A stretch of 64,000 nucleotides of DNA from Heterocephalus glaber (GCF_000247695.1 NW_004624782.1:12242094-12306093), one strand, 5' to 3'. Shown: positions 62,001 through 64,000, counted from the stretch's first letter. The notes: a model not told the origin generated them from the letters alone. Numbers and translations: made by a program.

Positions 62001-63835
62001 AGGGCAGCGGGTGTTTCTCATGCAGTTGGCTCTCTTCTCCGTGGGTCAGGATTCTTCTTTATATTTTTTATGAGCAATGGAAATTGAACTCAAGCTGAGT
62101 TAAGCAAAAGGGGCTATTTACTGACTTACAAAACTAAGACGCGAGAGGTCACAGCTGCCTGCACAGAGGGACACAGACAAGAAAAGATGTCCCCAGGCCC
62201 TGGTGTCCCTCCATCTCTCTGCCCTGTCTTCCTCCCCTGCACCCCGCCATTCCACTGTCCAGCTGGGGCCTCCCGGGAGCTCTGGAGCCTGCCTTCTACC
62301 CCACGACCCCAGATAAGAGAGGGCTGTGTATCCAAGAGGCCAGTAGCTGCCCCGAAGTGAAGTCTCCGGGTCTCGCTTGGTCGCATGCCCATCCACAGAC
62401 CTCTTGGTCTCCATGGTGGGGAGGGAGGAGGTGGGAGGCAAAAAGCATGGAGAGGCCAGGCCTGGAGCCCAGGGAGCGGGGTCCACCACCCGTGCATGGA
62501 CGGAGCAAAGCTCTGTGCTCCGGTGCGGTCGGAGTGCGGGCCGGGCAGGAGTCGCAGCGCCCCTTCACCTGCGGATCTCTCGGAGGCGCTCTTCCCAAGT
62601 GTGTCTCCCACTGGGCCAGCTCCCGCCCTTTTCAGAGATAGTGGCGCAGCGCCCGGGGGAATCCTGCCCTGGAGTGGAGCTCAGACCTGTCTGCTGGCAG
62701 GTGGGACTCCGTGCTCATCTTCTCAGCAGCAAGGCCTCTCCTGCGAGCGCCCCCAACATGCGCCAGCCCACACCCCGAATCCTCCACCGCTCCACCCATC
62801 TGTGCAAATGGAGAGGCCTTAATAGAGCGGCCCAGGGGATGCGCCGGGGGTGGTAAATATGGCCAAATCCTATTCATGTTTTGAAAGGGAAGATATGACT
62901 TGCTAATTTGCAGATGACACTAATTTTGGAAGTTTTGCAAATATTAGCAGTGATGAATAGGAAAGGAGCTGAGAGGGTTGAAACATGGGAGAGGAATAAC
63001 AAAATTAATTTCCATTTATATAAATACTAATTGATACACCCGAGGAGAATGAATATGGAATGTGGATATTAGCCCAGAAAGGAGCATTATCACTTTCCGA
63101 GCTCCCCAGACTAGGCGGAATCACCGCGCATCTTGCTGGCAAACACGCAGGACAGGCTTGGGAGAGTGGGGGGCTGTCCCCTTGTTTCCTCTTGGGGAGG
63201 TGGCATTTCTCCCTGGCCCAAGTCCACCCCTCTGCCCGCGGCTCTTCTCCATGGGGGTGCTGCCCACAGCCTCTCTGCTGCCTGGGCAGAAACCTCTTTC
63301 CTCCCTTGCCTATCCAGGCCCTCAAGGACCCGGTCTGCAAACGGATGCTCAGTCTGTCCGCTTCTCCCCGTTCTCACCACAACCCCTGTCCAGCACCAAG
63401 CTTCCGCCCGGCTGGTCCCCTTCCCTTGCATAGGCCAGCTGCGGAGAGGCCCGGAAAGTGCGGCCGGCCTCCCAGGAGCTGCCCGTGGCGCAGTCAGGGA
63501 GATGCAGGCTTCCCAGGATCTAGCCCAGCCTCACCGTCCAATCTCACTTTCATCTGCTCTTCCTCAGCTGCCCAGTTAGGGGTCACATCTGCTCTCCGCT
63601 CAGCTCAGGATTTTCCTCCACCTTGGCGCTGATGACCCGCTTCTTTCCCCACCACAGGCCTTCAGCTGAACTTCACAGCCTCCTGGGGGGACCTGCACTA
63701 CCTGGGCCTCACTGGCCTGGAAGTGGTGGGCAAGGATGGCCAGGCCCTGCCCATCCACCTGCAGCAGATCTCTGCCTGCCCCCGAGACCTGAATGACCTT
63801 CCCGAGTACACTGCTGACTCCCGGACCCTGGACAA
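3813..63835 (+). CDS. KATNIP: KATNIP, katanin-interacting protein, internal part (12 exons, partial at both ends)
   Basis: The coordinates span the first to last exon found; introns are included. Joined exons give about 1003 codons without a stop, and every donor phase matches the next acceptor. Residue numbers in the exon entries count from the first, partial codon of 3813-3944. Seen in the sequence: a helical segment near residues 65-100, DUF4457-like module 1 (about 205-345), a disordered basic/proline-rich linker (345-705), module 2 (710-845), an acidic linker (850-920), and the first half of module 3 (945-1004). Known for the family: a conserved protein of cilia-bearing organisms at the ciliary base and on microtubules, reported to bind the microtubule-severing katanin complex and to act with the ciliary kinase CILK1; human loss causes a Joubert-syndrome ciliopathy. 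The identification rests on recalling the protein's signature segments, not on a search. The N-terminal and C-terminal parts lie outside the window. Confidence 0.93.
4306..4390 (+). repeat. ID-type SINE with target duplication
   Basis: TTAGCTCAGTGGTTCC, GCCTCGGAAGCGCATGG, GGTTCAATCCCCGGTACC, then C9 and As. Flanked by AAAAGAATGCCTTTA (4291-4305) and AAAAGAGTGCCTTTA (4391-4405), a 15-bp target duplication with one difference. Confidence 0.88.
4407..4514 (+). repeat. B1-type (7SL-derived) SINE fragment
   Basis: AATCCTAGCTACTCAGTAGG, CTAAGACAAGAGAATC, CAAGCCTGAGCAACTTAAC and ACTCTGTCTTT followed by an A-tail correspond to the AATCCCAGCTACTC...GAGGCAGGAGGATC...CCTGTCTC order of B1/Alu. Confidence 0.75.
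4790..5189 (+). repeat. MaLR-type 5' LTR
   Basis: About 400 bp, begins TGTTACAGCTGTG and ends ACTAAGACA. Contains an AATAAA signal (5118-5123). Pairs with 6508-7297 once the nested LTR is removed (about 385 bp). Confidence 0.78.
5190..6507 (+). repeat. MaLR-type internal region, non-coding
   Basis: Shares blocks with 53441-55030: GATGGGAGATTCTGGTCAGA, GCTTTTAGCCAG, GCAGACCTTGGCATCGCCCA, TCAGAGGAGACTCGGGACTT and TTTTGCTTAAAGGGATG. Stops occur in all frames; no viral protein motif was seen. Confidence 0.72.
6508..7297 (+). repeat. MaLR-type 3' LTR, split by a nested solo LTR
   Basis: Begins TGTTATGACTTGTGCC, is interrupted at 6549-6949, and resumes at GCAGTCATACGTGGGGCTTC. The resumed part parallels the 5' LTR copy (GCAGTCATAGGTGGGGCTTT), confirming the interruption is an insertion. 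AATAAA at 7240. Confidence 0.78.
6549..6949 (-). mobile_element. Solo ERV LTR nested in the MaLR 3' LTR
   Basis: 401 bp bounded by TG...CA in either orientation and by the 4-bp direct repeat CATG (6545-6548 and 6950-6953). Read on the minus strand it runs TGTGATAGCCAACC ... CTACAGCA, with a TTTAAAAGG-like promoter box and an ATAATAAATGG polyadenylation-type signal. A 4-bp duplication and this layout fit a class I (gammaretrovirus-like) LTR; the class is inference. No internal viral sequence remains. Confidence 0.72.
7500..8006. mobile_element. Fold-back mariner-type DNA transposon relic
   Basis: The arms 7500-7652 and 7864-8006 are inverted copies of the same mariner 3' end. For example ACTTCCAGAATTGCTTCAAA on the right corresponds to ACTTCCAGAACTGCTTCAGA on the reverse of the left, and GTGGCAAGAATGATGGGA is identical. 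The spacer (7653-7863) continues the right-hand copy. Outer ends carry TA dinucleotides, as expected for mariner insertion. See the transposase remnant at 7739-7915. Confidence 0.75.
7739..7915 (+). pseudogene. Mariner transposase C-terminal remnant
   Basis: The reading frame encodes [20 protein letters not shown] and later [13 protein letters not shown] then stop, the C-terminal part of a mariner DD34D transposase. The SPD aspartate is the third catalytic residue. The N-terminal helix-turn-helix and the first two catalytic aspartates are missing, so it is inactive. Confidence 0.85.
8660..8845 (+). repeat. MIR-type SINE
   Basis: TTAATCGTCCGACAGACC, AAGGAATCTTCCCAAGGTCA, GGTGAAGCCAGTGTTGGGGA and TCTGTTCTTAACCACTC follow the MIR order (tail with AAGGTCAC...AGCTAGTAAGTGG...CTGTGCTCTTAACCACT). 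Confidence 0.55.
9048..9300 (+). repeat. Family Y repeat, copy 2 (diverged)
   Basis: Diverged from 1040-1443, but TCTCACAGTTCTCAAGGCTGG and the AAGCTCAAGCCTACAG... GTGCCAGCAGG order is kept. Confidence 0.5.
9350..10300 (-). mobile_element. L1 fragment(s), antisense to gene
   Basis: T-rich plus strand with GTAAGCAGCATGCAATTGG, GGGAGCATTTAGTCCATTTA and TCTAGTCGTGCTCCGGAGAA-like text characteristic of reversed old L1. Many stops; boundaries approximate. Confidence 0.6.
10960..11236 (+). mobile_element. MER5-like hAT-Charlie DNA element, interrupted
   Basis: CCAGTGATTCTCAAACTTGA at the left and GGAAACACACTTTGGGGACC at the right are the MER5-type inverted ends, and GAGCTGATTCAGTGGGCCTG is a MER5 internal block. 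An 81-bp hAT MITE is inserted at 11074-11154. Confidence 0.75.
11074..11154 (+). mobile_element. 81-bp hAT MITE with perfect 8-bp target duplication
   Basis: Inverted ends CGGTGGTGGTGAACCTATGG and (reverse of right end) CAGTGATGCCGAACCTTTT share about 13 of the first 16 bases. Flanked on both sides by GCCTAGGC (11066-11073 and 11155-11162), the 8-bp duplication expected of hAT transposases. No coding capacity. A related copy lies at 38300-38378. Confidence 0.86.
12408..12555 (+). repeat. Degenerate B1-ID dimer SINE
   Basis: B1 half: GGTGAGACAGGAGGGTCATA, GCAGCTTAGCAAGTTAGGGA. ID half: GCGTGGCTCACTGGG, GGGTTCAGTCCCCACTATAC. Old and diverged. Confidence 0.6.
14072..14246 (+). repeat. B1-ID dimer SINE
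   Basis: B1 half: CCCAGCATTCTGGGAGGCTG, AGCAGGAGGATCAC, CCCTGTCTTAAAATAAAAA. ID half: GGCTGGGGGTTCTGCTTAG, CTGGATTCAATACCCAGGAC, A-rich end. Confidence 0.78.
14270..16020 (-). mobile_element. L1 3' region, antisense to gene
   Basis: The plus strand reads as reversed L1 ORF2/3' end: TTCCATTTCCACTGGCTGTG, AGCACCATTTGTTGAGG, TCCACTGATCTCTGTGTTGG and CAGTACCATGCTGCTTTGGT are classical. Stops in all frames. A partial ID SINE is inserted near 15515. Confidence 0.8.
15515..15580 (+). repeat. Partial ID-type SINE in L1
   Basis: GGGGCTGGGGATTTAGCTCA, TTGGTACCACACCTACCTGG, CAAGCACAAGATCCTG; the box B end is missing. Confidence 0.7.
16137..16345. repeat. Palindromic DNA-transposon relic, family Z
   Basis: Contains CTGTCCTTGGTATCCAGGAG at one side and CTAGAGATGACTTAAAGCAT, ACGGGAGGATGCGTATACC, GGGACTTCACATCCTCAGAT at the other. 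The CTAGAGATGA.TT and ACGGGAGGATG blocks recur at 43680-43895. Confidence 0.55.
16795..16967 (+). CDS. KATNIP: KATNIP exon b (helical/coiled-coil segment)
   Basis: 173 bp after the acceptor TTTTCTTCCCCCAG; the donor is CTGGAG/GTACGTG. The first two bases complete a codon begun in exon a, and the exon ends on a codon boundary. The product (window residues 45-102) starts with an Arg/Pro-rich stretch and then has the acidic-helical run [20 protein letters not shown], with leucine, isoleucine and alanine spaced as in an amphipathic helix, followed by a lysine-rich end. A short coiled coil is likely, which would suit a protein with microtubule-associated partners; that role is inferred, not visible. 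Only 1.1 kb separates it from the next exon, and the 16.8-21.0 kb interval holds four short exons. Confidence 0.88.
16968..18046 (+). other. KATNIP intron (1.1 kb)
   Basis: Contains a minus-strand ID SINE (17539-17634) and MIR-like sequence around 17640-17990. Nothing else recognised. Confidence 0.6.
17539..17634 (-). repeat. ID-type SINE, minus strand, with target duplication
   Basis: T-run, GGTACCGGAGATTGAACTCA (reverse box B), TGAGCTAAATCCCCAGCA (reverse box A). Flanked by CCTGGTTTCT at 17529-17538 and 17635-17644. Confidence 0.85.
18047..18112 (+). CDS. KATNIP: KATNIP exon c (22 codons)
   Basis: 66 bp, phase 0 at both ends, between the acceptor GACATCTTTCCAG and the donor CAG/GTCAGTGG. 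It encodes 22 residues, [20 protein letters not shown] followed by Leu-Gln, an acidic-proline start leading into a short amphipathic helix. Because it is a multiple of three with phase 0 borders, it could be skipped without a frameshift. It is short, but supported by canonical splice sites and frame agreement on both sides. Confidence 0.85.
18113..19319 (+). other. KATNIP intron (1.2 kb)
   Basis: No repeat or exon that I can name with confidence. Mixed unique sequence. Confidence 0.5.
19320..19429 (+). CDS. KATNIP: KATNIP exon d (Ala/Pro/Gly-rich linker)
   Basis: 110 bp after the acceptor CATTTTGTTTTTAG; the donor is AGCAG/GTACTG. It starts in phase 0 and ends two bases into a codon (AG), which the next exon completes with A to give Arg. 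The encoded segment (window residues 125-161) starts [20 protein letters not shown] and is low in complexity, so probably an unstructured spacer. No domain is recognisable. Confidence comes from splice sites and phase continuity. Confidence 0.82.
19430..20854 (+). other. KATNIP intron (1.4 kb)
   Basis: An AT-rich patch lies at 19815-19865. The remainder is GC-rich unique-looking DNA without recognisable genes or repeats. Confidence 0.5.
20855..20957 (+). CDS. KATNIP: KATNIP exon e (Gln-rich helix)
   Basis: 103 bp after the acceptor AAATCCCATTTCAG; the donor is ACAGAG/GTGAGAAC. The first base completes the Arg codon split from exon d and the exon ends in phase 0. It encodes [16 protein letters not shown], a Gln-rich amphipathic helix start, then a Pro/Glu-rich stretch ending LDTE (window residues 161-195). 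It immediately precedes the first folded module. Possibly a continuation of the helical region of exon b; no catalytic or binding motif is visible. Confidence 0.87.
22501..22528 (+). repeat. (CA)n/(CACG)n microsatellite
   Basis: Short alternating ACAC/GCAC run. Alternating purine-pyrimidine DNA. Confidence 0.85.
23560..23930 (+). repeat. Family Y repeat, copy 3
   Basis: Block order as 1040-1443: GCTGCCGTGCTAAACAGCAC, CAGGTTTATTTTCTCCCAG, TGTGTCCTCACATGGCCCTT, CACCTCTTTAAGGTGACTTC and GGCTTCAACAGGTGAACTTG. Confidence 0.6.
24058..24243 (-). repeat. B1-ID dimer SINE, minus strand
   Basis: Reverse ID half (GGTACTGGTCGCTGAACCAG, CTGAGCTCCATCCCCAGCCC) followed by reverse B1 half (GAGACAGGGTCTCGTTAAGT, GTTGCCCAGACTGGGCTC, AATCCTCCTGCCTCACAGTG). 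Confidence 0.82.
24275..24420 (+). repeat. MIR-type SINE
   Basis: TCACTGTGCAGGTGGAGGAA, GGCTAAATAACTTGCAGAA and GGGTTCCAGCCTGTGGTAGC follow the MIR core and tail order. It ends about 30 bp before the exon f acceptor. Confidence 0.55.
24454..24669 (+). CDS. KATNIP: KATNIP exon f: DUF4457-like module 1, first half
   Basis: 216 bp, 72 codons, phase 0 at both ends, after the acceptor CCCCCCCTTGAAG and before the donor GCAGCT/GTAAGT. It opens the first module: a beta-strand-like run ([13 protein letters not shown]) with the module's tryptophan codon at 24523, then [13 protein letters not shown], matching the WGDxHYxGLxGxE pattern of modules 2 and 3. A His-Asp-Val-Asp stretch ([12 protein letters not shown]) corresponds to the segment preceding PDINVLP in module 2. 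The family fold resembles a beta-sandwich, carbohydrate-binding-like domain; that is family knowledge held loosely. High confidence from motif and splice sites. Confidence 0.93.
25430..25660 (+). repeat. MIR-like sequence
   Basis: TCTTGCCCTGTGCCAGCCC near the start and AAGCGGAAGGCCTGGGTTCC then TTACCACTTGTGAGTG resemble MIR/L2-type blocks. Boundaries are uncertain. Confidence 0.4.
26043..26082 (+). repeat. (TG)20 microsatellite
   Basis: Forty bases of uninterrupted TG, abutting a minus-strand ID SINE end (GGTACTGAGGATTAAACCC). Likely polymorphic. Confidence 0.95.
26083..26292 (-). repeat. ID remnant followed by B1-type SINE, minus strand
   Basis: Reverse ID text (GGTACTGAGGATTAAACCCA, TAGCTACATCCCTAACCC) then a T15 run and reverse B1 text (ACTAAGTTGCCCAGGCTGGG, CAGCCTCCCAGAGTGCTGGG). 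AATAACTTTTAT occurs on both sides of the T-run, which may be a target duplication. Confidence 0.75.
27545..27721 (+). repeat. B1-ID dimer SINE with 16-bp target duplication
   Basis: B1 half (AGGTGTGGTGGTACACACCT, GCTGAGGCAGGATG, GACCTGTCTCAAAATAAAAA) joined to an ID half (GCAAAGGCCCTGGTTCAGTC, CAGTACCACACAAAAAA). ACTTCCAAATAAAAAG flanks it at 27529-27544 and 27722-27737. Confidence 0.9.
28430..29210 (+). mobile_element. L1 ORF2/3' fragments, sense
   Basis: AAAGGTGGTTCTTTGAAAGG, CAAATTAATAAGGTCAGAATG and CCAGGACCAGATGGACGGTC (the SPGPDG block) come from ORF2. TAAGATACCGCTTCATACCC and CACACCTGCTGGTGGGAAGG come from the L1 3' part. Frame disrupted. A truncated minus SINE (28918-28955) is inserted. 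Confidence 0.78.
28918..28955 (-). repeat. 5'-truncated ID SINE end, minus strand
   Basis: T-run then GGTACCAGGGATCGAACTCA, the reverse box B and tail of the young ID subfamily. TCCAAAATA / TCCAAATAC flank it. Confidence 0.65.
29215..29285 (+). repeat. ID-type SINE
   Basis: GGCTCGGTGAGGAAGAGCTTG, CCTCGCATGTGCAAAGCCTG, GGTTCCACCCCCAGCATTGA, with a short A/G-rich end. Confidence 0.68.
31149..31244 (+). repeat. ID-type SINE with 16-bp target duplication
   Basis: GATGTAGCTCAGTGGTTTTG, GCACAAGGACCTGAGTTCGA, TCCCCAGTACC, A-tail. Flanked by AACATTTCACACACCA (31133-31148) and AACATTTCACATACCA (31245-31260). Confidence 0.9.
31375..31680 (+). repeat. L2 LINE 3' fragment
   Basis: GGGCATTTGCCGTGTGCCCA, GGAACAGTGCTGAATGCTAA and the GCAGAGGCCTGGCCCGAGCC part match the L2 3' order (CTACTGTGTGCCAGGCACTG...). 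Old and interrupted. Confidence 0.5.
32342..32479 (+). CDS. KATNIP: KATNIP exon g: DUF4457-like module 1, middle
   Basis: 138 bp, 46 codons, phase 0 at both ends; acceptor GATGGCCTTTCAG, donor GATGGG/GTGAGTAG. It encodes the core of module 1: [20 protein letters not shown], then the signature ATIRVWNYW whose tryptophan codon (32456) aligns with the ALIRVWNYN of module 2 (tryptophan at 58005). The 7.7-kb intron before it and the 15.6-kb intron after it split a single domain into three exons, unlike module 2, which lies in one exon. Confidence 0.94.
32690..32850 (+). repeat. MIR-type SINE
   Basis: CAGTTGTACAGATGAGAAAGC, GGTCTGTAACTTGCCCGCAT, TCACACAGCTGGTCAGAG and GTGAACCCACGCATTCGGAC are clear MIR core and tail blocks. 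Confidence 0.75.
34107..34344 (-). repeat. B1-ID dimer SINE, minus strand, with target duplication
   Basis: Reverse ID (GGTACTAAGGCTTGGACCCA, ATACTCCCCAAGTCC) then reverse B1 (GAGCCAGGGTCTGAGTTCCC, GTTGCCCAGGCTAGGCTC, AATCCTCCTGCCTCCGCCTC). GTTGCCCTTT flanks at 34097-34106 and 34345-34354. Confidence 0.85.
36078..36456 (+). mobile_element. MaLR-type solo LTR
   Basis: GTGTTAGAAGTCGGGTCCTC, GTGCAGCCTGATGGGAGCTG, CTCTGCCATGATCCCATCAG, GGAGCTGTGAGCTGAATACA and AGAAAACAGACTGACACA follow the MaLR LTR order. No paired LTR was found nearby. Start approximate. Confidence 0.7.
37080..37400 (+). repeat. L2-like sequence
   Basis: GGGAAGAGCATCCCCAGCAG, GGAAAGGCCCTGAGGCAGGC and GGTTGTGTGGGCCCTGAAGG match L2 3' blocks. 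Confidence 0.55.
38300..38378 (+). mobile_element. hAT MITE, second copy (79 bp)
   Basis: Same layout as 11074-11154: start CAGTAGTGGCGAACCTACGG, internal GGGCTGTTTGTATCATTGAA, AGCTCTCAAAGATTC, end CATCACCA. The 8-mer CCAGCCCA occurs at 38294-38301 and 38376-38383, overlapping the element ends, so the target duplication is less clean than in copy 1. Confidence 0.75.
41740..41885 (+). repeat. MIR-type SINE
   Basis: ATCCTATTAGATGGGTATTG, CTTACAGATGGGGAGACTGA, GGCATAGGAAGCAGAGCAAC and TTACTGGTGGTCACATGATG match the MIR core region. Confidence 0.72.
43680..43895. repeat. Palindromic DNA-transposon relic, family Z, copy 2
   Basis: TATACAGCATTTACACTGCG, GATCTAGAGATGATTTAGTC, TACGGGAGGATGTGTGTAGG, TTATATGCAAATGAAG and AATCCACAGGGGTCCTGGAA match a known mammalian DNA-element pattern; shares blocks with 16137-16345. 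Confidence 0.6.
45190..46150 (+). repeat. L2 LINE 3' fragment (about 950 bp)
   Basis: CTGAGTGCCTGGCAAGTGCC, GAACATTCCAGGCAGTCCAG, GACTGGCTGCTGCGTAGAAG, CAGCTAGGAGGCAGTGGAGG, AACTCCTAGGTTTCTGGCAA and TTAAACACCTAAGAAGAGAG follow the L2 3' end in order. The longest L2 piece in the window. Confidence 0.68.
48127..49009 (+). CDS. KATNIP: KATNIP exon h: end of module 1 and long disordered linker (883 bp)
   Basis: Starts after the acceptor CTGTGTTTCCAG in phase 0 and ends one base into a codon before the donor GAG/GTAAGG. The first 30 codons finish module 1 ([14 protein letters not shown], then [10 protein letters not shown], matching [15 protein letters not shown] of module 2). The remaining roughly 260 codons (window residues about 345-607) are Pro, Lys, Arg, Ser and Gly-rich without predicted fold and carry isolated tryptophan motifs ([37 protein letters not shown]). 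A long linker exon between folded modules is expected for KATNIP. GTG at 48151 is an internal valine codon and not a start. The reverse strand is also open over much of it, a consequence of GC richness. Confidence 0.93.
49055..49400 (+). repeat. Family X repeat, copy 3
   Basis: CTGCTGTGACAGAACCCCGG, GGAGGAAAGGGTTGCTTTAG, CTCACCTCATGGCTGCCAGG and AAGCGGAGAAGGGCACAGAG fit the family X order. GC-rich relative to the other copies. Confidence 0.65.
49921..50035 (+). repeat. B1-type SINE
   Basis: CCTGGCTCAGTGGCACCTGC, CCTGTGATCCCATCTAAGGA, GGCTGAGGCAGGAGGGTCAC and GCAAGACCTTTCCCTGTTGC. The ID half is replaced by an AAAGAGAAAAG-rich tail. Confidence 0.78.
50138..50213 (+). repeat. (TCC)n polypyrimidine tract
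   Basis: Mostly TCC/CTC triplets with few interruptions, giving a GGA-rich complementary strand. Prone to triplex or G-quadruplex-like structures. Confidence 0.9.
52280..52560 (+). repeat. L2 LINE 3' fragment
   Basis: TGCTGGGCACTGGGACACAG, GAGAAGGCCTCTGCAAGGAG, AGAGTAAAGGCTCCCAGGCA, GAAGAGGCTTGGCATACCC and GGCCAGCACAGCTGGAGCAA follow the L2 order. Confidence 0.68.
53904..53998 (+). repeat. ID-type SINE in provirus, with target duplication
   Basis: GGATTTAGCTCAGTGGTTTT, GCAAGAGCAAGGACCCGAGT, TCGATCCCTGGTACC, A-tail. AGCAAACA flanks at 53896-53903 and 53999-54006. Confidence 0.88.
55087..55171 (-). repeat. ID-type SINE in 3' LTR, minus strand, with target duplication
   Basis: T-run, GGTACCAGGGGTGGAACTCG, CTCGCGCTTGCGAGGCAGAT, CACTGAGCTAAACCTCCGGG. 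Flanked by CATAAGTGGGGC (55075-55086) and CATAAGTGAGGC (55172-55183). Confidence 0.9.
56530..56880 (+). repeat. Family X repeat, copy 4
   Basis: CACTGCTATGAGATACCTGA, GGGTTCAGTCTCTGGTTGGC, AAGCTGCTCACCTCTGGGGG, CAGGCCCCACCTCACAAAGG and ACAGGCCTTTGGGGGACCTC follow the family order. Confidence 0.68.
56895..57051 (-). repeat. B1-type SINE, minus strand, with target duplication
   Basis: T-run, GAGACAGGGTCTTGCTCTGT, GTAGCCCAGGCTGGCCTCAA, CAAGTGCTGGGATTACAGAC, GAGCCACCATGCTCAGCTC. CTTGGTTTCT flanks at 56885-56894 and 57052-57061. Confidence 0.88.
57400..58125 (+). CDS. KATNIP: KATNIP exon i: linker end and complete DUF4457-like module 2
   Basis: 726 bp. The acceptor is CTCTCTTCCAG with a tandem AG (CAGAAG); the donor is GCAGGAG/GTACGG. 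It enters with two codon bases (the G from exon h plus AA gives Glu) and leaves with one. About 100 linker residues, including a helix with [20 protein letters not shown] and an acidic run before FKIPVLPQG, precede module 2. The module is complete: [20 protein letters not shown] (tryptophan codon 57732), [60 protein letters not shown] and [12 protein letters not shown]. This is the most diagnostic stretch of the gene. The ATG at 57384 lies in the intron and is not a start. Reading past the donor stays open until a stop at 58197. Confidence 0.96.
58126..58817 (+). other. KATNIP intron (0.7 kb)
   Basis: GC-rich and unique-looking. The first 71 bases keep the exon i frame open until TAG at 58197. 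No repeat recognised. Confidence 0.6.
58818..59023 (+). CDS. KATNIP: KATNIP exon j: acidic linker between modules 2 and 3
   Basis: 206 bp after the acceptor GTGACGCGCTCAG; the donor is GACTGG/GTAGGC. Its first two bases complete an Ala codon begun in exon i and it ends in phase 0. The product (window residues 850-918) is strongly acidic: [40 protein letters not shown], and an ending that includes SGVEDW. Alternating hydrophobics within Asp/Glu runs suggest a short helix or a docking motif, which is inference. It is 693 bp downstream of exon i and supported by phase at both ends. Confidence 0.92.
59024..60721 (+). other. KATNIP intron (1.7 kb)
   Basis: A T-rich stretch lies at 59100-59235, and MIR-like sequence at 59490-59590 (GAGCTGAGGCTCAGGCAGG, TTAAATGACCTGCCCAAGGG). 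No other recognisable feature. Confidence 0.55.
59490..59590 (+). repeat. MIR-type SINE fragment
   Basis: GAGGAGCTGAGGCTCAGGCA, AATGACCTGCCCAAGGGCAC and GGAATTTGAATTCATGGGTC match the MIR core. Confidence 0.7.
60722..60800 (+). CDS. KATNIP: KATNIP exon k (26 codons, entry to module 3)
   Basis: 79 bp; acceptor TCCTGATCACTTGCAG, donor ATCT/GTGAGT. Phase 0 start, one base into a codon at the end (T, completed by GC to Cys). It encodes [20 protein letters not shown] then GIYHGI, a proline-rich spacer leading directly into the first strand of module 3 in the next exon. Small, but consistent in splice sites and frame. Confidence 0.87.
60801..63657 (+). other. KATNIP intron (2.9 kb)
   Basis: GC-rich and largely repeat-poor. 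A 240-bp AT-rich island at 62850-63090 stands out against the surroundings. No exon between the phase-matched neighbours could be supported. Confidence 0.55.
63658..63835 (+). CDS. KATNIP: KATNIP exon l: DUF4457-like module 3, first half
   Basis: 178 bp after the acceptor CCCACCACAG; the donor is GACAA/GTAAGT, a near-consensus site. It starts by completing a Cys codon and ends two bases into a codon. It encodes [20 protein letters not shown] (tryptophan codon 63684), [20 protein letters not shown], then [19 protein letters not shown], parallel to [20 protein letters not shown] and [15 protein letters not shown] of module 2. The RVWNY-containing second half must lie beyond the window's right edge. 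It is the last exon seen. Confidence 0.95.
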
Positions 63836-64000
63836 GTAAGTGTCTGCGGAAGCTTCGCTCCGTGCAGCCCAGCGACTGCATCTCAAACACGTCAGACAGG
63901 ACCCGCATGTCACCCTTCCCCACAGACCTGCAAGGCCGTGGGGCCTGGCCGCTGCCTGGAGGTGTGAACAAGGAAAGTGGAAGAGAGCCTGGGCAGGGAG
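63836..64000 (+). other. Start of next KATNIP intron
   Basis: Begins with a strong donor GTAAGTG and runs off the window. Nothing recognised in it. Confidence 0.6.

Noticed and set aside
1..64000. CRISPR array, phage defence island, operon or other prokaryotic system
   Set aside because: No regularly spaced identical repeats, no compact tandem genes with ribosome sites. Intron-exon structure and mammalian repeats throughout.

Overview
The window is nuclear DNA of a placental mammal, almost certainly a rodent. Coding sequence is sparse, small exons with GT-AG boundaries lie kilobases apart, and the introns are packed with mammalian repeats (MIR, L2, L1, MER5-like, MaLR LTRs) and rodent SINEs. 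The SINEs are tRNA-derived ID-type units, B1 (7SL-derived) units and B1-ID fusions. The young ID subfamily (A-box part TAGCTCAGTGG, B-box part GTTCGATCC, ending GGTACC plus an A-tail) and the B1-ID dimers favour a non-murid rodent. A hystricomorph such as a mole-rat is my best guess from memory of such SINEs; the sequence does not prove it.

Only one protein-coding gene is supported: KATNIP (formerly KIAA0556, katanin-interacting protein), on the + strand and running off both ends. I place twelve internal exons: 3813-3944, 16795-16967, 18047-18112, 19320-19429, 20855-20957, 24454-24669, 32342-32479, 48127-49009, 57400-58125, 58818-59023, 60722-60800 and 63658-63835. All eleven junctions are phase-compatible. 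Together they give about 1003 codons, the middle of a protein known to be about 1600 residues long in human. The encoded part contains two full copies and the start of a third copy of the DUF4457-type module. A coiled-coil/low-complexity segment lies before the modules, a long disordered linker (883-bp exon) lies between modules 1 and 2, and an acidic linker lies before module 3. No promoter, first exon or terminal exon is inside the window.

Layout: 1-3812 is an upstream intron rich in repeats. 3945-16794 is a large intron holding a MaLR-type provirus with a nested ERV solo LTR (4790-7297), a fold-back mariner relic (7500-8006), an 81-bp hAT MITE nested in a MER5-like element (11074-11154) and antisense L1 (about 9350-10300 and 14270-16020). 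Clustered small exons occupy 16795-20957. Longer introns up to 48126 hold L1, L2, SINEs, a solo LTR and a second hAT MITE copy. The 49010-57399 intron carries a second MaLR provirus (about 53100-55479) interrupted by two SINEs. The 3' exon cluster follows at 57400-63835.

I saw no CRISPR array, operon, prophage, phage defence locus or other prokaryotic system, and no second host gene. The most notable observations are the triplicated module architecture, the nested hAT MITE with a perfect 8-bp target duplication, the mariner fold-back, the two related non-coding proviruses in one gene, and a few repeat-poor AT-rich intronic islands that could be regulatory.
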